11,288 bases of DNA from an uncultured Rhodospirillales bacterium (GTDB lineage: Bacteria; Pseudomonadota; Alphaproteobacteria; Acetobacterales; Acetobacteraceae). Location of the stretch: positions 1 through 11,288 of the forward strand of contig CAIVDX010000214.1 in the NCBI GenBank assembly GCA_903904805.1, written 5' to 3'. The position numbers and the translations under genes are program-made. Every line of letters begins with the position of its first letter. The stretch's first letter is position 1. Below the pieces are notes generated by a model. That model worked only from the letters and a program-made list of their open reading frames with translations, made no database searches and was not told the origin of the DNA. Positions 1-7,222 of the stretch are shown piece by piece.

Positions 1-550
1 CCGCCTCGGTGACCGCCTCTGGCACACCGACATGTCCTTCCACGACAACCGCGCCACCTACTCGTTGCTGTCCGCGCACGAGGTTCCCCCCGAAGGCGGC
101 GACACCTTCTTCGCCGACATGCGCCTCGCCTACGCCGCGCTGCCGGAGGCGATGAAAGCCCGCATCGATGGCCTCGTCGCCGAACATTCGATCTGGCACT
201 CCCGCATGGCCGCCGGATTTCCCCACCCCACGGCGGAGGAATTGGCCTCCCGCCCGCCAGTGCGACACGCGTTGGTGCACACCCACGCCCCCACCGGCCG
301 CCGCGCGCTCTACATCGCCTCGCACGCCTCGCACATCGTCGGCATGGACATCGACGAAGGCCGCGCCCTGCTGCGCGACCTCACCGCATTTGCCACCCAA
401 GACCGCTTCACCTTCCGCCACGCCTGGCGCGCCGGCGACCTCGTCTGCTGGGACAATATGTGCACCATGCATCGCGGTTCGGACTTCGCAGACACGATCT
501 ACAAACGCGATGTGCGACGCACCACCATTCGGGAACGTGAGATTGCGTAA
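1..550 (+). CDS. TfdA/TauD-type 2-oxoglutarate/Fe(II) dioxygenase, C-terminal part (5' end outside window)
   Basis: The reading frame is open from base 2 and ends at TAA 548-550. About 182 codons are visible; the family is usually 280-300 residues, so roughly 100 N-terminal residues lie upstream. The frame begins RLGDRLWHTDMSFHDN, which holds the iron-binding HxD pair (His codon 23-25, Asp codon 29-31). The distal iron His is in WDNMCTMHRGSDF (His codon 470-472). An Arg-rich segment, KRDVRRTTIRE, follows about 15 residues later, where the 2-oxoglutarate-binding Arg of TauD lies. Segments such as YSLLSAHEVPPEGGDT, VAEHSIWHSR and ASHASHIVGM resemble 2,4-D dioxygenase (TfdA) relatives more than taurine dioxygenase. 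The family couples 2-oxoglutarate decarboxylation to hydroxylation, often cleaving an ether or C-S bond; the substrate here is unknown. The ATG at 32 lies inside the active-site motif and is not the start. The gene converges on hyuB. Confidence 0.9.
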   Translation, partial: RLGDRLWHTDMSFHDNRATYSLLSAHEVPPEGGDTFFADMRLAYAALPEAMKARIDGLVAEHSIWHSRMAAGFPHPTAEELASRPPVRHALVHTHAPTGRRALYIASHASHIVGMDIDEGRALLRDLTAFATQDRFTFRHAWRAGDLVCWDNMCTMHRGSDFADTIYKRDVRRTTIREREIA

Positions 551-558
551 GGAAGATT

Positions 559-593
559 CTTCTTTTTTGAAAAAAAGAAGCAAAAAACTTCTG
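559..593 (+). repeat. A/T-rich gene-end repeat, copy 1
   Basis: A 35-nt A/T-rich element fills the 48-bp gap between the convergent dioxygenase and hyuB genes. It contains a perfect 10-bp inverted repeat: CTTCTTTTTT at 559-568 and AAAAAAGAAG at 571-580. The tail CAAAAAACTTCTG occupies 581-593. The same element occurs in reverse orientation at 8491-8524, matching at about 31 of 35 positions by eye. In such GC-rich DNA a second copy is unlikely by chance, so I infer a dispersed repeat family used at gene ends. I recall similar elements in Acetobacteraceae, but that is memory only. Confidence 0.75.
570..592 (-). terminator. Candidate intrinsic terminator of hyuAB
   Basis: Read in the direction of the hyuAB transcript, a 5-bp hairpin forms (AGAAG from 592-588 pairing with CTTCT from 580-576; loop TTTTTTG). 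A run of T (575-570) follows directly, as in an intrinsic terminator. The stem is short. The competing 10-bp A:T hairpin at 559-580 could end transcription in either direction. Confidence 0.45.
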
Positions 594-598
594 AAACT

Positions 599-2326
599 TT
601 AGACCGTCGACAGCTTCGCGCGCAGCGTTCTCGTGGCCTCGACATCAACGGAAGCACCAGCCCCGATCACAACACCATACTCATCACGTGCTGCGTCCAC
701 CGAAATCAATTCCTCAACAACATCCCACCGCACCGCTTCGGGATCACGCTCCAGCGGATTGCCCCAGCCGCCACCACCGCCGGTGCGGGTGATCGACGAC
801 GAGCCCACCGGCACCGGCACCGCATAGCCCACCTCCGGCTTGAACTCGGCCTCGCCTGGCCGACGCATGAAATGCTGATGATAATAACCGGGCTTGCCGC
901 CCCACAGCCCCCAGGGCGGCGAGGCGGCGCGCCGTGCCGGGTCAAGGTTCCATCGCCCTTCGACAAGATTGCGCACCTGCACCTCAAGCCCCAGCCCGCC
1001 GCGGAACTTCCCCGCGCCACCGGAAGTCGGCACCAGCCGCCGCGCCTCGACCACCACCGGGCATTTCAACTCGATGCCCTCGATCGAGCCGTTGCGCACA
1101 TCGCCCTGACAGATCGAAACCGAGGCATGCACGCCATCCTCATGCGGACGCCCGCCCCAGCCACCGCCCTCCACGCTCTGCACGATGAAGCGCCGCCCGG
1201 TCTTCGGATCATTGCCGAAAAACACCACAGCGCCACCGAGCAACCCGTGATGCGCCGCCGGCACCAGATCCTTCATGGCAGGCGCAAGAGCTTTCAGCAC
1301 CGTGTCCACCACGGTGGGCACCAGCGCGCTCCACATCACCATCGGATTGCCGAAGCTCGCCATCATGATGTTCCCCTCGGGGATCACCACATCCAGCCCG
1401 CGGAAGCCGCCCTCATTCACCGCCTCGGTCGGCCCGGTCAGCACCTTGTAGGCCACACGCGCGGCCGCCAGCGTGCGGGAATTGGTGCTGTCGAGTGCCG
1501 TCTCCGGCGCGCAGCCGGAGAGATCGATCTCCATATCCTCGCCGGAAATCGTGATCTTGGCATGGATGCGCACGCTGCCCTGCTTGCCGAGCATCGAGGA
1601 TTCCGCCTCATACACGCCATCGGCAAAGCCGCGCACCACATTGCGGCATTTCCGCTCGGTCTCATCGAAGATCCGCTCGATCGCCGGCAGAACGGTGTCC
1701 TTGCCGTATTTCTCCAGCAACTCCTCCATCCGCCGCATGCCCAGCTTGCAGGCGGCGATCTGGCTGCGCATGTCGCCCAGCGAGGATTCCGGAAAGCGAA
1801 TATTGTCGTGCAGGATCTTGTAGATCTTCTCGTCGAGCTTGCCGCCTTCATAGATCTTGATCTGATCCAGCTGCAGCCCTTCTTCCCACGGATCGCGCGC
1901 ATTGGCGTTGCCGAAGCCTGTGGAGGTGCCGCCAATATCGATCCAGTGCGCCCGCACCATCGCGAACATCAGCAGCTCGCCCTGATGGAACAACGGCGTG
2001 TAGATCACGATATTGTTCAAATGCTGCCCGGCCACCGCCTGGTGGTTGGTGATCACCACATCGCCCGGCACAAAGCCCTCGGCGCCAAACCGCGCCATCG
2101 CATCCTCGATCAGCACCCCCATATCGGCGATGAAGTGCGACACACCGCCAACATTCTGGCAGATCAGCTTGCCCTTGGTGTCGACCAGCACCGTGCAGAA
2201 ATCATGCACCTCATAAATCATCATATTATAGCTGGTGCGTTGCAGATCGGCCGCCATCTCGTTGGCGATCGCCGGCAGCGCATTGCGGATCACCTCGAGC
2301 GTCACCGGATCGAATGCATGTGCCAT
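599..2326 (-). CDS. hyuB: Hydantoinase/oxoprolinase B-type subunit (HyuB)
   Basis: A 575-residue HyuB-family protein, the usual length for this subunit (about 520-590). With HyuA it forms a cytoplasmic enzyme that uses ATP to open cyclic amides such as N-methylhydantoin or 5-oxoproline; the same superfamily includes the acetone carboxylase subunits. Family landmarks, in order, are VTLEVIRNALPAIANEM near the N-terminus, NHQAVAGQHLNNI, RAHWIDIGGT, IDLSGCAPET, VMWSALVPTVVDTVLKAL, GGWGGRPHEDG, TSGGAGKFRGGLG and the C-terminal GGGGGWGNPLERDPE. The ATG (2324-2326) has an AGGAG-type ribosome site that overlaps the hyuA stop codon, so the two subunits are translationally coupled. The exact substrate cannot be told from sequence. 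The neighbouring Rieske oxygenase and TRAP genes suggest a catabolic role rather than glutathione-cycle oxoprolinase. Confidence 0.93.
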   Translation of the reverse strand: MAHAFDPVTLEVIRNALPAIANEMAADLQRTSYNMMIYEVHDFCTVLVDTKGKLICQNVGGVSHFIADMGVLIEDAMARFGAEGFVPGDVVITNHQAVAGQHLNNIVIYTPLFHQGELLMFAMVRAHWIDIGGTSTGFGNANARDPWEEGLQLDQIKIYEGGKLDEKIYKILHDNIRFPESSLGDMRSQIAACKLGMRRMEELLEKYGKDTVLPAIERIFDETERKCRNVVRGFADGVYEAESSMLGKQGSVRIHAKITISGEDMEIDLSGCAPETALDSTNSRTLAAARVAYKVLTGPTEAVNEGGFRGLDVVIPEGNIMMASFGNPMVMWSALVPTVVDTVLKALAPAMKDLVPAAHHGLLGGAVVFFGNDPKTGRRFIVQSVEGGGWGGRPHEDGVHASVSICQGDVRNGSIEGIELKCPVVVEARRLVPTSGGAGKFRGGLGLEVQVRNLVEGRWNLDPARRAASPPWGLWGGKPGYYHQHFMRRPGEAEFKPEVGYAVPVPVGSSSITRTGGGGGWGNPLERDPEAVRWDVVEELISVDAARDEYGVVIGAGASVDVEATRTLRAKLSTV

Positions 2327-2339
2327 CTGCGCTCTCCTA
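2327..2339 (-). promoter_or_regulatory. hyuB ribosome site overlapping the hyuA stop codon
   Basis: On the minus strand TAGGAG (2339-2334) contains both the hyuA stop codon TAG (2339-2337) and a Shine-Dalgarno core, 7 nt before the hyuB ATG. This arrangement couples translation of the two subunits and fixes the hyuB start. Confidence 0.8.
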
Positions 2340-4373
2340 CTTGCCGGCCACGGTGATGATCATCTCGCCGGTCTCGGCGACACGGCAGACATCGCCCGGC
2401 CAGAGCAGCGTGGTGGTCGCGATCTCCTGAATCACGGCCGGCCCGGTGATCACCGCCCCGCCGCCCAGCTCGCTGCGCTCATACACCGGACAGGCCAGCG
2501 GATTTTTCACATCATGCAAGGCGACGATCTGCGTGCGCACCGGCACCGCCGCCCCGGTCGGCGCGAATTTCGGGAAGTTCAGCCGCGGCCGATGCCCGAT
2601 CGCCGCCAGGCGCAGATTCACCACCTCCACCGGCTCTTCGGGCGAGTGATGCGCGTAACGCTGTTCGTGCAGAGCATCGAAATCCGTCCGCACGCCCTTC
2701 CAGTCGCCCGCGCGCAGACTCTCCAGCGCGACCGGCACCGACAGGCTGAATTCCTGCCCGACATAGCGCAGATCGAGCTCGATCTGATATTCCACATCCC
2801 GCGTGTGGCGCAGCGTGGCCCGCGCGGTGGCGATCATCTCCTCGAACTCGGCCACCAGCCCGGCCGTGTCCATCCCATCCAGCCGCGCGAAATGGGTGCG
2901 CACGAAATCCTGCCGCTCATCGGCGATCAACATGCCAACAGCCGAGAAATGGCCAGGGAAGTTCGGCACGATCACGGTCGGGATATGCAGCTCCCGCGCG
3001 ATCGCCACCACATGCAGCGCGCCATTGCCGCCCGAGGCCACCAGCGCGAAATCACGCGGATCATAGCCCTTCTCCACCGAGACCTCGCGCACCGCGAGCG
3101 ACATCTTGGCAATCGCGATCTCAATGATCGCCCGCGCGCCATCGATCACATCGAGCCCGAGCGGGCCTGCGATCTTATCGGCGATGCCCCGCTTCGCCGC
3201 CTCCAGATCAAGCGGCATCTTGCCGCCGAGGAAGGCGTGCGGATCGAGCCGCCCAAGCACCACATTCGCATCGGTGATCGTCGGGTCGGTGCCGCCGCGC
3301 GAATAGCAGATCGGCCCGGGCTCGGCGCCGGCACTGCGCGGCCCCACCTTCAGCGCGCCCACCTCGTCGATCCAGGCGATCGAGCCGCCGCCCGCGCCCA
3401 CCTCGATCACATCGATCACCGGCGCCATCACCGGATGCCCGCTCGCCAGGCCCCCCACGTAATAGCCGGCATCCATCGTCGGCTTGCCGTCGCGCACCAG
3501 CGAGGCCTTCGCGGTTGTGCCGCCCATATCAAAGGAAATCACGTTCGGCATCCCCAGCGCCGCGCCCACGATCGCCGAGGCCATGATGCCGCCCACCGGC
3601 CCGGATTCCATCATCGTCACCGGCTTCTGCCGCGCCACCTCGGGCGTCATTACCCCGCCATTGGACTGCATGATGGTGAGATTGCCGGTGAAGCCGATGC
3701 CGCGCAGATTCTCATCCAGCGTCTGCACATAGCCGCCCACGATCGGGCCGAGATAGGCATTCACCACCGTGGTGGAGATGCGCTCGAATTCGCGATATTC
3801 CCGCAATATCTCATGGCTGAGCGACACATAGGCATGCGGCAGCATCCGCCGCACGATCTCGCCAGCCGCCTTCTCATGGGCCGGGTTGGCGTAGGAGTGC
3901 AGAAAACATACCGCCACCGCCTCCGCCCCATGGTCCGCCAGATAGCGGCAGGCATCCTCGACACCCGCGACATCCAGCGCCTCGATCTCCTCACCCCCGG
4001 CGATCAGGCGCCCGCCCACCTCGCGCGTCATGTGCCGCGGCAGCAGCGGCTCATGGCGCCGGAAGAACACGTTGTATGCCTCGATCCGATTGCCGCGCCC
4101 AATGATATACACATCGCGCGTGCCGTTGGTGACGATCAGCCCCGTGCGGGCCCCACGCCGCTCGATCAGCGTGTTGATCGCCGTGGTGGTGCCATGGATC
4201 AGCTCGGTGACCTCGGTGGCGTTCACCCCGCTCTGCTGGATGCAGTCGATGATGCCCTGCACCAGGTTGCGCGGCGTGGTGAGGCTCTTAGCCTGCAAGA
4301 ACCGCCCGGTGCTCTCATCGAAGCCCATCAGGTCGGTGAAGGTGCCGCCGATATCGATCGCCAGCACCGTCAT
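2337..4373 (-). CDS. hyuA: Hydantoinase/oxoprolinase A-type subunit (HyuA)
   Basis: A 678-residue HyuA-family protein of normal length with an actin/ASKHA-type ATPase fold. The N-terminal phosphate loop is LAIDIGGTFTD (residues 4-14). Further family motifs are HGTTTAINTLIERRG (60-74), SLSHEILREYREFERISTT (184-202), MQSNGG (235-240), MMESGPVGG (254-262), the second phosphate motif SFDMGGTTAKASLV (280-293), then GAGGGSIAW and SAGAEPGP. It would provide ATP-dependent activation of the cyclic amide (or carboxylation, in the acetone-carboxylase branch) together with HyuB. The ATG at 4371-4373 is preceded by GGGAG (4385-4381) with a 7-nt spacer and puts the phosphate loop at the expected position. 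It is the first gene of the leftward arm of the divergent cluster, and its promoter must lie in 4374-4623. Confidence 0.95.
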   Translation of the reverse strand: MTVLAIDIGGTFTDLMGFDESTGRFLQAKSLTTPRNLVQGIIDCIQQSGVNATEVTELIHGTTTAINTLIERRGARTGLIVTNGTRDVYIIGRGNRIEAYNVFFRRHEPLLPRHMTREVGGRLIAGGEEIEALDVAGVEDACRYLADHGAEAVAVCFLHSYANPAHEKAAGEIVRRMLPHAYVSLSHEILREYREFERISTTVVNAYLGPIVGGYVQTLDENLRGIGFTGNLTIMQSNGGVMTPEVARQKPVTMMESGPVGGIMASAIVGAALGMPNVISFDMGGTTAKASLVRDGKPTMDAGYYVGGLASGHPVMAPVIDVIEVGAGGGSIAWIDEVGALKVGPRSAGAEPGPICYSRGGTDPTITDANVVLGRLDPHAFLGGKMPLDLEAAKRGIADKIAGPLGLDVIDGARAIIEIAIAKMSLAVREVSVEKGYDPRDFALVASGGNGALHVVAIARELHIPTVIVPNFPGHFSAVGMLIADERQDFVRTHFARLDGMDTAGLVAEFEEMIATARATLRHTRDVEYQIELDLRYVGQEFSLSVPVALESLRAGDWKGVRTDFDALHEQRYAHHSPEEPVEVVNLRLAAIGHRPRLNFPKFAPTGAAVPVRTQIVALHDVKNPLACPVYERSELGGGAVITGPAVIQEIATTTLLWPGDVCRVAETGEMIITVAGK

Positions 4374-4539
4374 GGCAGCGCTCCCGGCACGCAGAGAGGG
4401 GCAGGGCGGTGGCGGGTCGGCTGGCTGGACATCGTTTCTCCCATCGGCGGAGGCCCCACCGCGTCATTGTCTTTGGCGCTAAAGCAGCACAAGCGCGCGG
4501 TGAATGCCAGACGTTGCAAAAATCAGCCAACTCGGCCAG

Positions 4540-4568
4540 TTTCGCCCCCCATAACCGTCCTGCATAAG
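4540..4568 (+). promoter_or_regulatory. Weak candidate promoter for the Rieske-TRAP operon
   Basis: TTTCGC (4540-4545) and CATAAG (4563-4568) are 17 bp apart and lie 55 bp before the start codon. The -35 match is poor. The -10-like CATAAG lies in the loop of the dyad at 4554-4573, where a bound regulator would block it. Confidence 0.25.
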
Positions 4569-4573
4569 ACGGT
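4554..4573. promoter_or_regulatory. Perfect dyad, candidate operator
   Basis: ACCGTC (4554-4559) and GACGGT (4568-4573) form a perfect 6-bp inverted repeat with an 8-bp spacer, about 50 bp upstream of the Rieske start codon. Its size fits a dimeric regulator binding one helical turn. No regulator gene is in the window, so the family that binds it is unknown. Confidence 0.4.
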
Positions 4574-4592
4574 CCGAACATCGTGGGTCAGC

Positions 4593-4618
4593 GCCGGGCA
4601 CCCGGCCTGCCAGGGAGG
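4593..4618 (+). promoter_or_regulatory. Leader hairpin and ribosome site of the Rieske gene
   Basis: GCCGGG (4593-4598) and CCCGGC (4601-4606) form a GC-only dyad 7 nt before the strong Shine-Dalgarno sequence GGGAGG (4613-4618), which is 5 nt from ATG 4624. The ribosome site fixes the start. The hairpin loop would be very small, so the innermost pair probably opens. Confidence 0.6.
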
Positions 4619-4623
4619 CAAAC

Positions 4624-5643
4624 ATGTTTCTGCGCAACGCATGGTATGCGGCGTCATGGTCGAAGGACCTCACCGATTCGCCCCTGGGCCGCGTGTTCCT
4701 GGGCGACTCGGTGGTGCTCTTCCGCGACGGGCAGGGCCACGCCGCCGCGCTCGAGGATCGCTGCTGCCACCGCGCCGCCCCGCTCTCGCTCGGCGAGCTA
4801 AAGGATGGCCGCCTGCAATGCGGCTATCACGGCCTGCAGTTCAACCGCGCCGGCGTGTGCGAGCACGTCCCCGGCCAGGACCGCATCCCCGCCAGCGCGC
4901 GCGTGCGCGCCTATCCGGTGGCCGAGCGCTGGAATGTGGTCTGGATCTGGATGGGCGAGCCCGCCCTGGCCGACACCGATCTCATCATCGACCTGCCCTG
5001 GCTCGACAGTCCGGACTGGGCGATCACCCCCGGCCAGATCGATGTCGCCTGCAATTATCAGCTGATTATCGACAATCTGCTCGACGTCACCCATGCCGCC
5101 TATCTGCACCGCAACACGCTGGCCGCCGACCCGAAGGAGGCCACCGAGCCCACCGTCACCGAGCGCGGCGAGGGCACCATCAAGGTCGGCCGCTGGCTGC
5201 TCGATGTGAAACCACCCGCGCTCTTCGCCGCCGCCGGCGGCTTCAAAGGCATGGTCGATCGCTGGCAGCACGTCACCTATCATCCGCCTGGCGTGGTCTA
5301 TCTCGATGTCGGCTGCGCGGAAGCCGGCAGCGGCGCCCCGCAGGGCAATCGCAGCCGCGGCGTGAGCTTCTGGTCGAATCATCTGCTCACCCCCTGCACC
5401 GAAACCGCCACGCAATATCTGTTCAGCTTCGCGCGCAATTTCGGCATCCACGATGCCGGATTGTCGAAGAAGCTGTATGAGGGTACACGCGCCACATTCG
5501 AGGAGGATGTGGTGATGCTGGAGGCCCAGCAGAAAAAACTGAATGGCGGTCGGCTGGATCGCACCGTCGATCTGATCGCCGACGCCGCACAGCTGCAGGC
5601 GCGACGGCTGGTGCAGGATCGGATTCTGGCCCAAGCTGACTAA
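4624..5643 (+). CDS. Rieske [2Fe-2S] non-heme iron oxygenase, VanA-type alpha subunit
   Basis: A 339-residue protein of the vanillate O-demethylase oxygenase type (family about 340-360). The N-terminus MFLRNAWYAASW is typical. The Rieske cluster ligands are Cys47-x-His49 (DRCCHRAAPL) and Cys66-x2-His69 (CGYHG). The catalytic iron site is D154-x2-H157-x4-H162 within IIDNLLDVTHAAYLH, with D150 upstream and a likely final ligand Asp295 in FEEDVVMLEAQ. Such enzymes hydroxylate or O/N-dealkylate aromatic or heterocyclic acids using electrons from a separate ferredoxin reductase. No reductase gene is in the window. It is the first gene of an operon with the TRAP transporter 43 bp downstream, with no terminator between, so the imported compound is probably its substrate or a precursor. 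The substrate is unknown. Confidence 0.93.
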   Translation: MFLRNAWYAASWSKDLTDSPLGRVFLGDSVVLFRDGQGHAAALEDRCCHRAAPLSLGELKDGRLQCGYHGLQFNRAGVCEHVPGQDRIPASARVRAYPVAERWNVVWIWMGEPALADTDLIIDLPWLDSPDWAITPGQIDVACNYQLIIDNLLDVTHAAYLHRNTLAADPKEATEPTVTERGEGTIKVGRWLLDVKPPALFAAAGGFKGMVDRWQHVTYHPPGVVYLDVGCAEAGSGAPQGNRSRGVSFWSNHLLTPCTETATQYLFSFARNFGIHDAGLSKKLYEGTRATFEEDVVMLEAQQKKLNGGRLDRTVDLIADAAQLQARRLVQDRILAQAD

Positions 5644-5686
5644 GTCACATCAAACGCTCAAACGAAACGATTCCTGGGAGGGACCG

Positions 5687-6688
5687 ATGACACCCAAGAT
5701 GCGCACAGCCGCCTTCGCTGCCGCTGCACTGCTCGCCGGCGCCACAGCGCACGCACAGACCATCACCGCGAAATTCGGCCTCGCCACGCTGAACGACGCG
5801 CAGCATGTCTGGGTGCAGGAATATGCCGCCATGCTGGAGAAGGATTCCGGCGGACGCATCAAGGCCGAGGTCTATCCGGCCAGCCAGCTCGGCACCATCC
5901 CACGCATGATCGAGCAGACCCAGTTCGGCTCGATCCAGATGTGGGCCGGTCCGCCGGAATTCCTCTATGGCGTCGATCCGCGCTTCGAGCTGCTCACCGC
6001 GCCCGGCCTGTTCAAATCCCTCGATCAGACCAACAAGGTTCTGCAGGACCCGGAATTCGCCACCGCCTTCAAGGCGATCGGCGAAAAGAAGGGGCTGGTC
6101 GGCGTCGGCCTGTTCATCACCGGCCCCTCGGCTTTCGTGCTGCACAAGCCGATCACCAAGTATGAGGAGCTCGCCGGTCTGAAGATCCGCGTGCTCGCCT
6201 CGCCCATGCAGGTCGATCCGGTCCGCGCGCTCGGCGCCTCGCCGGTGCCGATGTCGCTCGGCGAGGTGCTGCCCGCCCTGCAGCAGGGCACGCTCGACGG
6301 CGTGATGGGCTCCGCCCCGGTGTTCGAGCCGCTGGGCTATGTCGACGCGGTGAAATTCTACATCGACACCCAGCATGAGATGGTCACCTCCACCAGCATG
6401 ATCAGCGCGAAATGGCTGCGCGGCCTGCCCGCCGATCTGCAGAAGATCGTGATCGAGGACGGCAAAAAGGAAGATGCGGCGATCTACGCCACGTCGAAGG
6501 CGAAGCTCGAGGCTTCGTTCGTCAACTGGAAGAAGGGCGGCGGACAGGTTCTCACCTTCTCGCCCGCCGAGCAGGCGCGCATGATGGCATTGCTCGGCCC
6601 GATCACCGACAAGGTGGTCGATGCGCATCCGGACGAGAAGCCGATGTATGAGCTGCTCAAGGCCGCGCTGCAGCGCGCGCTTCAGTAA
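5687..6688 (+). CDS. dctP: TRAP transporter substrate-binding protein, DctP family
   Basis: A 333-residue periplasmic binding protein. The N-terminus is a signal peptide: basic MTPKMR, a hydrophobic Ala/Leu core and a probable cleavage after Ala23 (TAHA|QT). The mature part has family landmarks: EVYPASQLGT (61-70), the LAGLKIRVL segment (162-170) with Arg168 at the position of the conserved carboxylate-binding arginine, and ALGASPVPMSLGEVLPALQQ followed by GTLDGVMG (181-208). It captures an organic acid and delivers it to the DctQM channel. The start at 5687 has GGGAGGG at 5676-5682; the Met at codon 5 is too far from that site. Ligand identity cannot be predicted, but the operon position suggests a substrate of the Rieske/HyuAB route. 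Confidence 0.95.
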   Translation: MTPKMRTAAFAAAALLAGATAHAQTITAKFGLATLNDAQHVWVQEYAAMLEKDSGGRIKAEVYPASQLGTIPRMIEQTQFGSIQMWAGPPEFLYGVDPRFELLTAPGLFKSLDQTNKVLQDPEFATAFKAIGEKKGLVGVGLFITGPSAFVLHKPITKYEELAGLKIRVLASPMQVDPVRALGASPVPMSLGEVLPALQQGTLDGVMGSAPVFEPLGYVDAVKFYIDTQHEMVTSTSMISAKWLRGLPADLQKIVIEDGKKEDAAIYATSKAKLEASFVNWKKGGGQVLTFSPAEQARMMALLGPITDKVVDAHPDEKPMYELLKAALQRALQ

Positions 6689-6712
6689 GTTGGTCTGACC
6701 GACGAGGCACGC

Positions 6713-7222
6713 ATGAATCTTCTCTCCGCCTGCCTCGCCGGCCTTGCCCGCTGCGTGCGCATCTTCACCACGCTGGTCCTGCTGGTCAGCGTGGCGCTAA
6801 ACTTCGTCAACATCATCGGACGGTATTTCTTCAACGCCCCGCTGGAATGGGGCGAGGAGGTGATGCTGTTCATGATGGTGGCGATGGTGTTCTTCGGCGC
6901 GGTGGTGATCTCCGCGCAGGGCCGCCATATCCGCATGGATCTGATGATCACGCTGATGCCGCCCAAGCTGCAGCGCATCGCGATCTGGCTCGGCGTGCTG
7001 GCCGAGGGCCTTGTCGCCGCCTTCATCGTGTATGTCGGCGTGCCTGTCATCAACGACCTCATCGAGTTCGACCAGCGCGCTGATGCCTCGGGTCTGCCGA
7101 TGGCACTGCCGCAGGCGATCGTGCCGCTGGGCCTCGCGCTGATCGCCATCATCTGCGCGGCCCGCCTTGTTCTGATGTTGGGGCCGGCCTCCGCCCAGCC
7201 CGCCGGAGGGTCCTCACATTGA
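6713..7222 (+). CDS. dctQ: TRAP transporter small membrane subunit, DctQ family
   Basis: A 169-residue inner-membrane protein with four predicted hydrophobic helices (about residues 17-37, 47-67, 88-112 and 133-155). Family motifs are NAPLEWGEE (41-49) before helix 2 and GRHIRMDL (70-77) after it. It partners DctM in sodium-driven uptake. It starts 24 bp after dctP with GAGG at 6704-6707, 5 nt from the ATG. Its stop codon overlaps the start of dctM by 4 nt. Confidence 0.93.
   Translation: MNLLSACLAGLARCVRIFTTLVLLVSVALNFVNIIGRYFFNAPLEWGEEVMLFMMVAMVFFGAVVISAQGRHIRMDLMITLMPPKLQRIAIWLGVLAEGLVAAFIVYVGVPVINDLIEFDQRADASGLPMALPQAIVPLGLALIAIICAARLVLMLGPASAQPAGGSSH
7205..7222 (+). promoter_or_regulatory. 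dctM ribosome site and TTG start overlapping the dctQ stop
   Basis: GGAGGG (7205-7210) lies 8 nt before TTG 7219-7221, which overlaps the dctQ TGA (7220-7222) in the four bases TTGA. The spacing favours the TTG over the next in-frame ATG at 7240, which is about 29 nt from the site. Confidence 0.7.

Larger units (their letters stand above)
4374..4623. promoter_or_regulatory. Divergent control region between hyuA and the Rieske oxygenase gene
   Basis: This 250-bp non-coding stretch must carry promoters for both arms of the cluster. Its middle (4460-4580) is less GC-rich than the flanking genes. Visible elements are a perfect dyad at 4554-4573, a shorter dyad AACT-N5-AGTT at 4529-4541, and a small hairpin next to the Rieske ribosome site. 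On the minus strand, CTTGTG with GACAAT 16 bp downstream (about 4492-4465) is a weak promoter candidate for hyuA. No convincing sigma-54 site is correctly placed. Confidence 0.6.

Noticed and set aside
872..2356. A 494-codon plus-strand frame opposite hyuB
   Set aside because: Low-complexity His/Arg/Ala-rich translation; hyuB on the other strand explains the region fully.
4597..4610. GG-N10-GC pattern resembling a sigma-54 promoter before the Rieske gene
   Set aside because: Transcription would begin at or after the start codon at 4624, and the flanking bases do not fit the consensus well.
2235..5480. A 1081-codon open frame on the plus strand, opposite hyuA and continuing into the Rieske gene in another frame
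   Set aside because: It is antisense to a clear HyuA for most of its length, then overlaps the Rieske gene out of frame, and its translation is rich in Arg, His and Pro without any family motif. Long antisense frames are expected opposite GC-rich genes with strong third-position bias.
5645..6628. A 327-codon minus-strand frame opposite dctP
   Set aside because: Antisense shadow; DctP with its signal peptide and ribosome site is the real gene.
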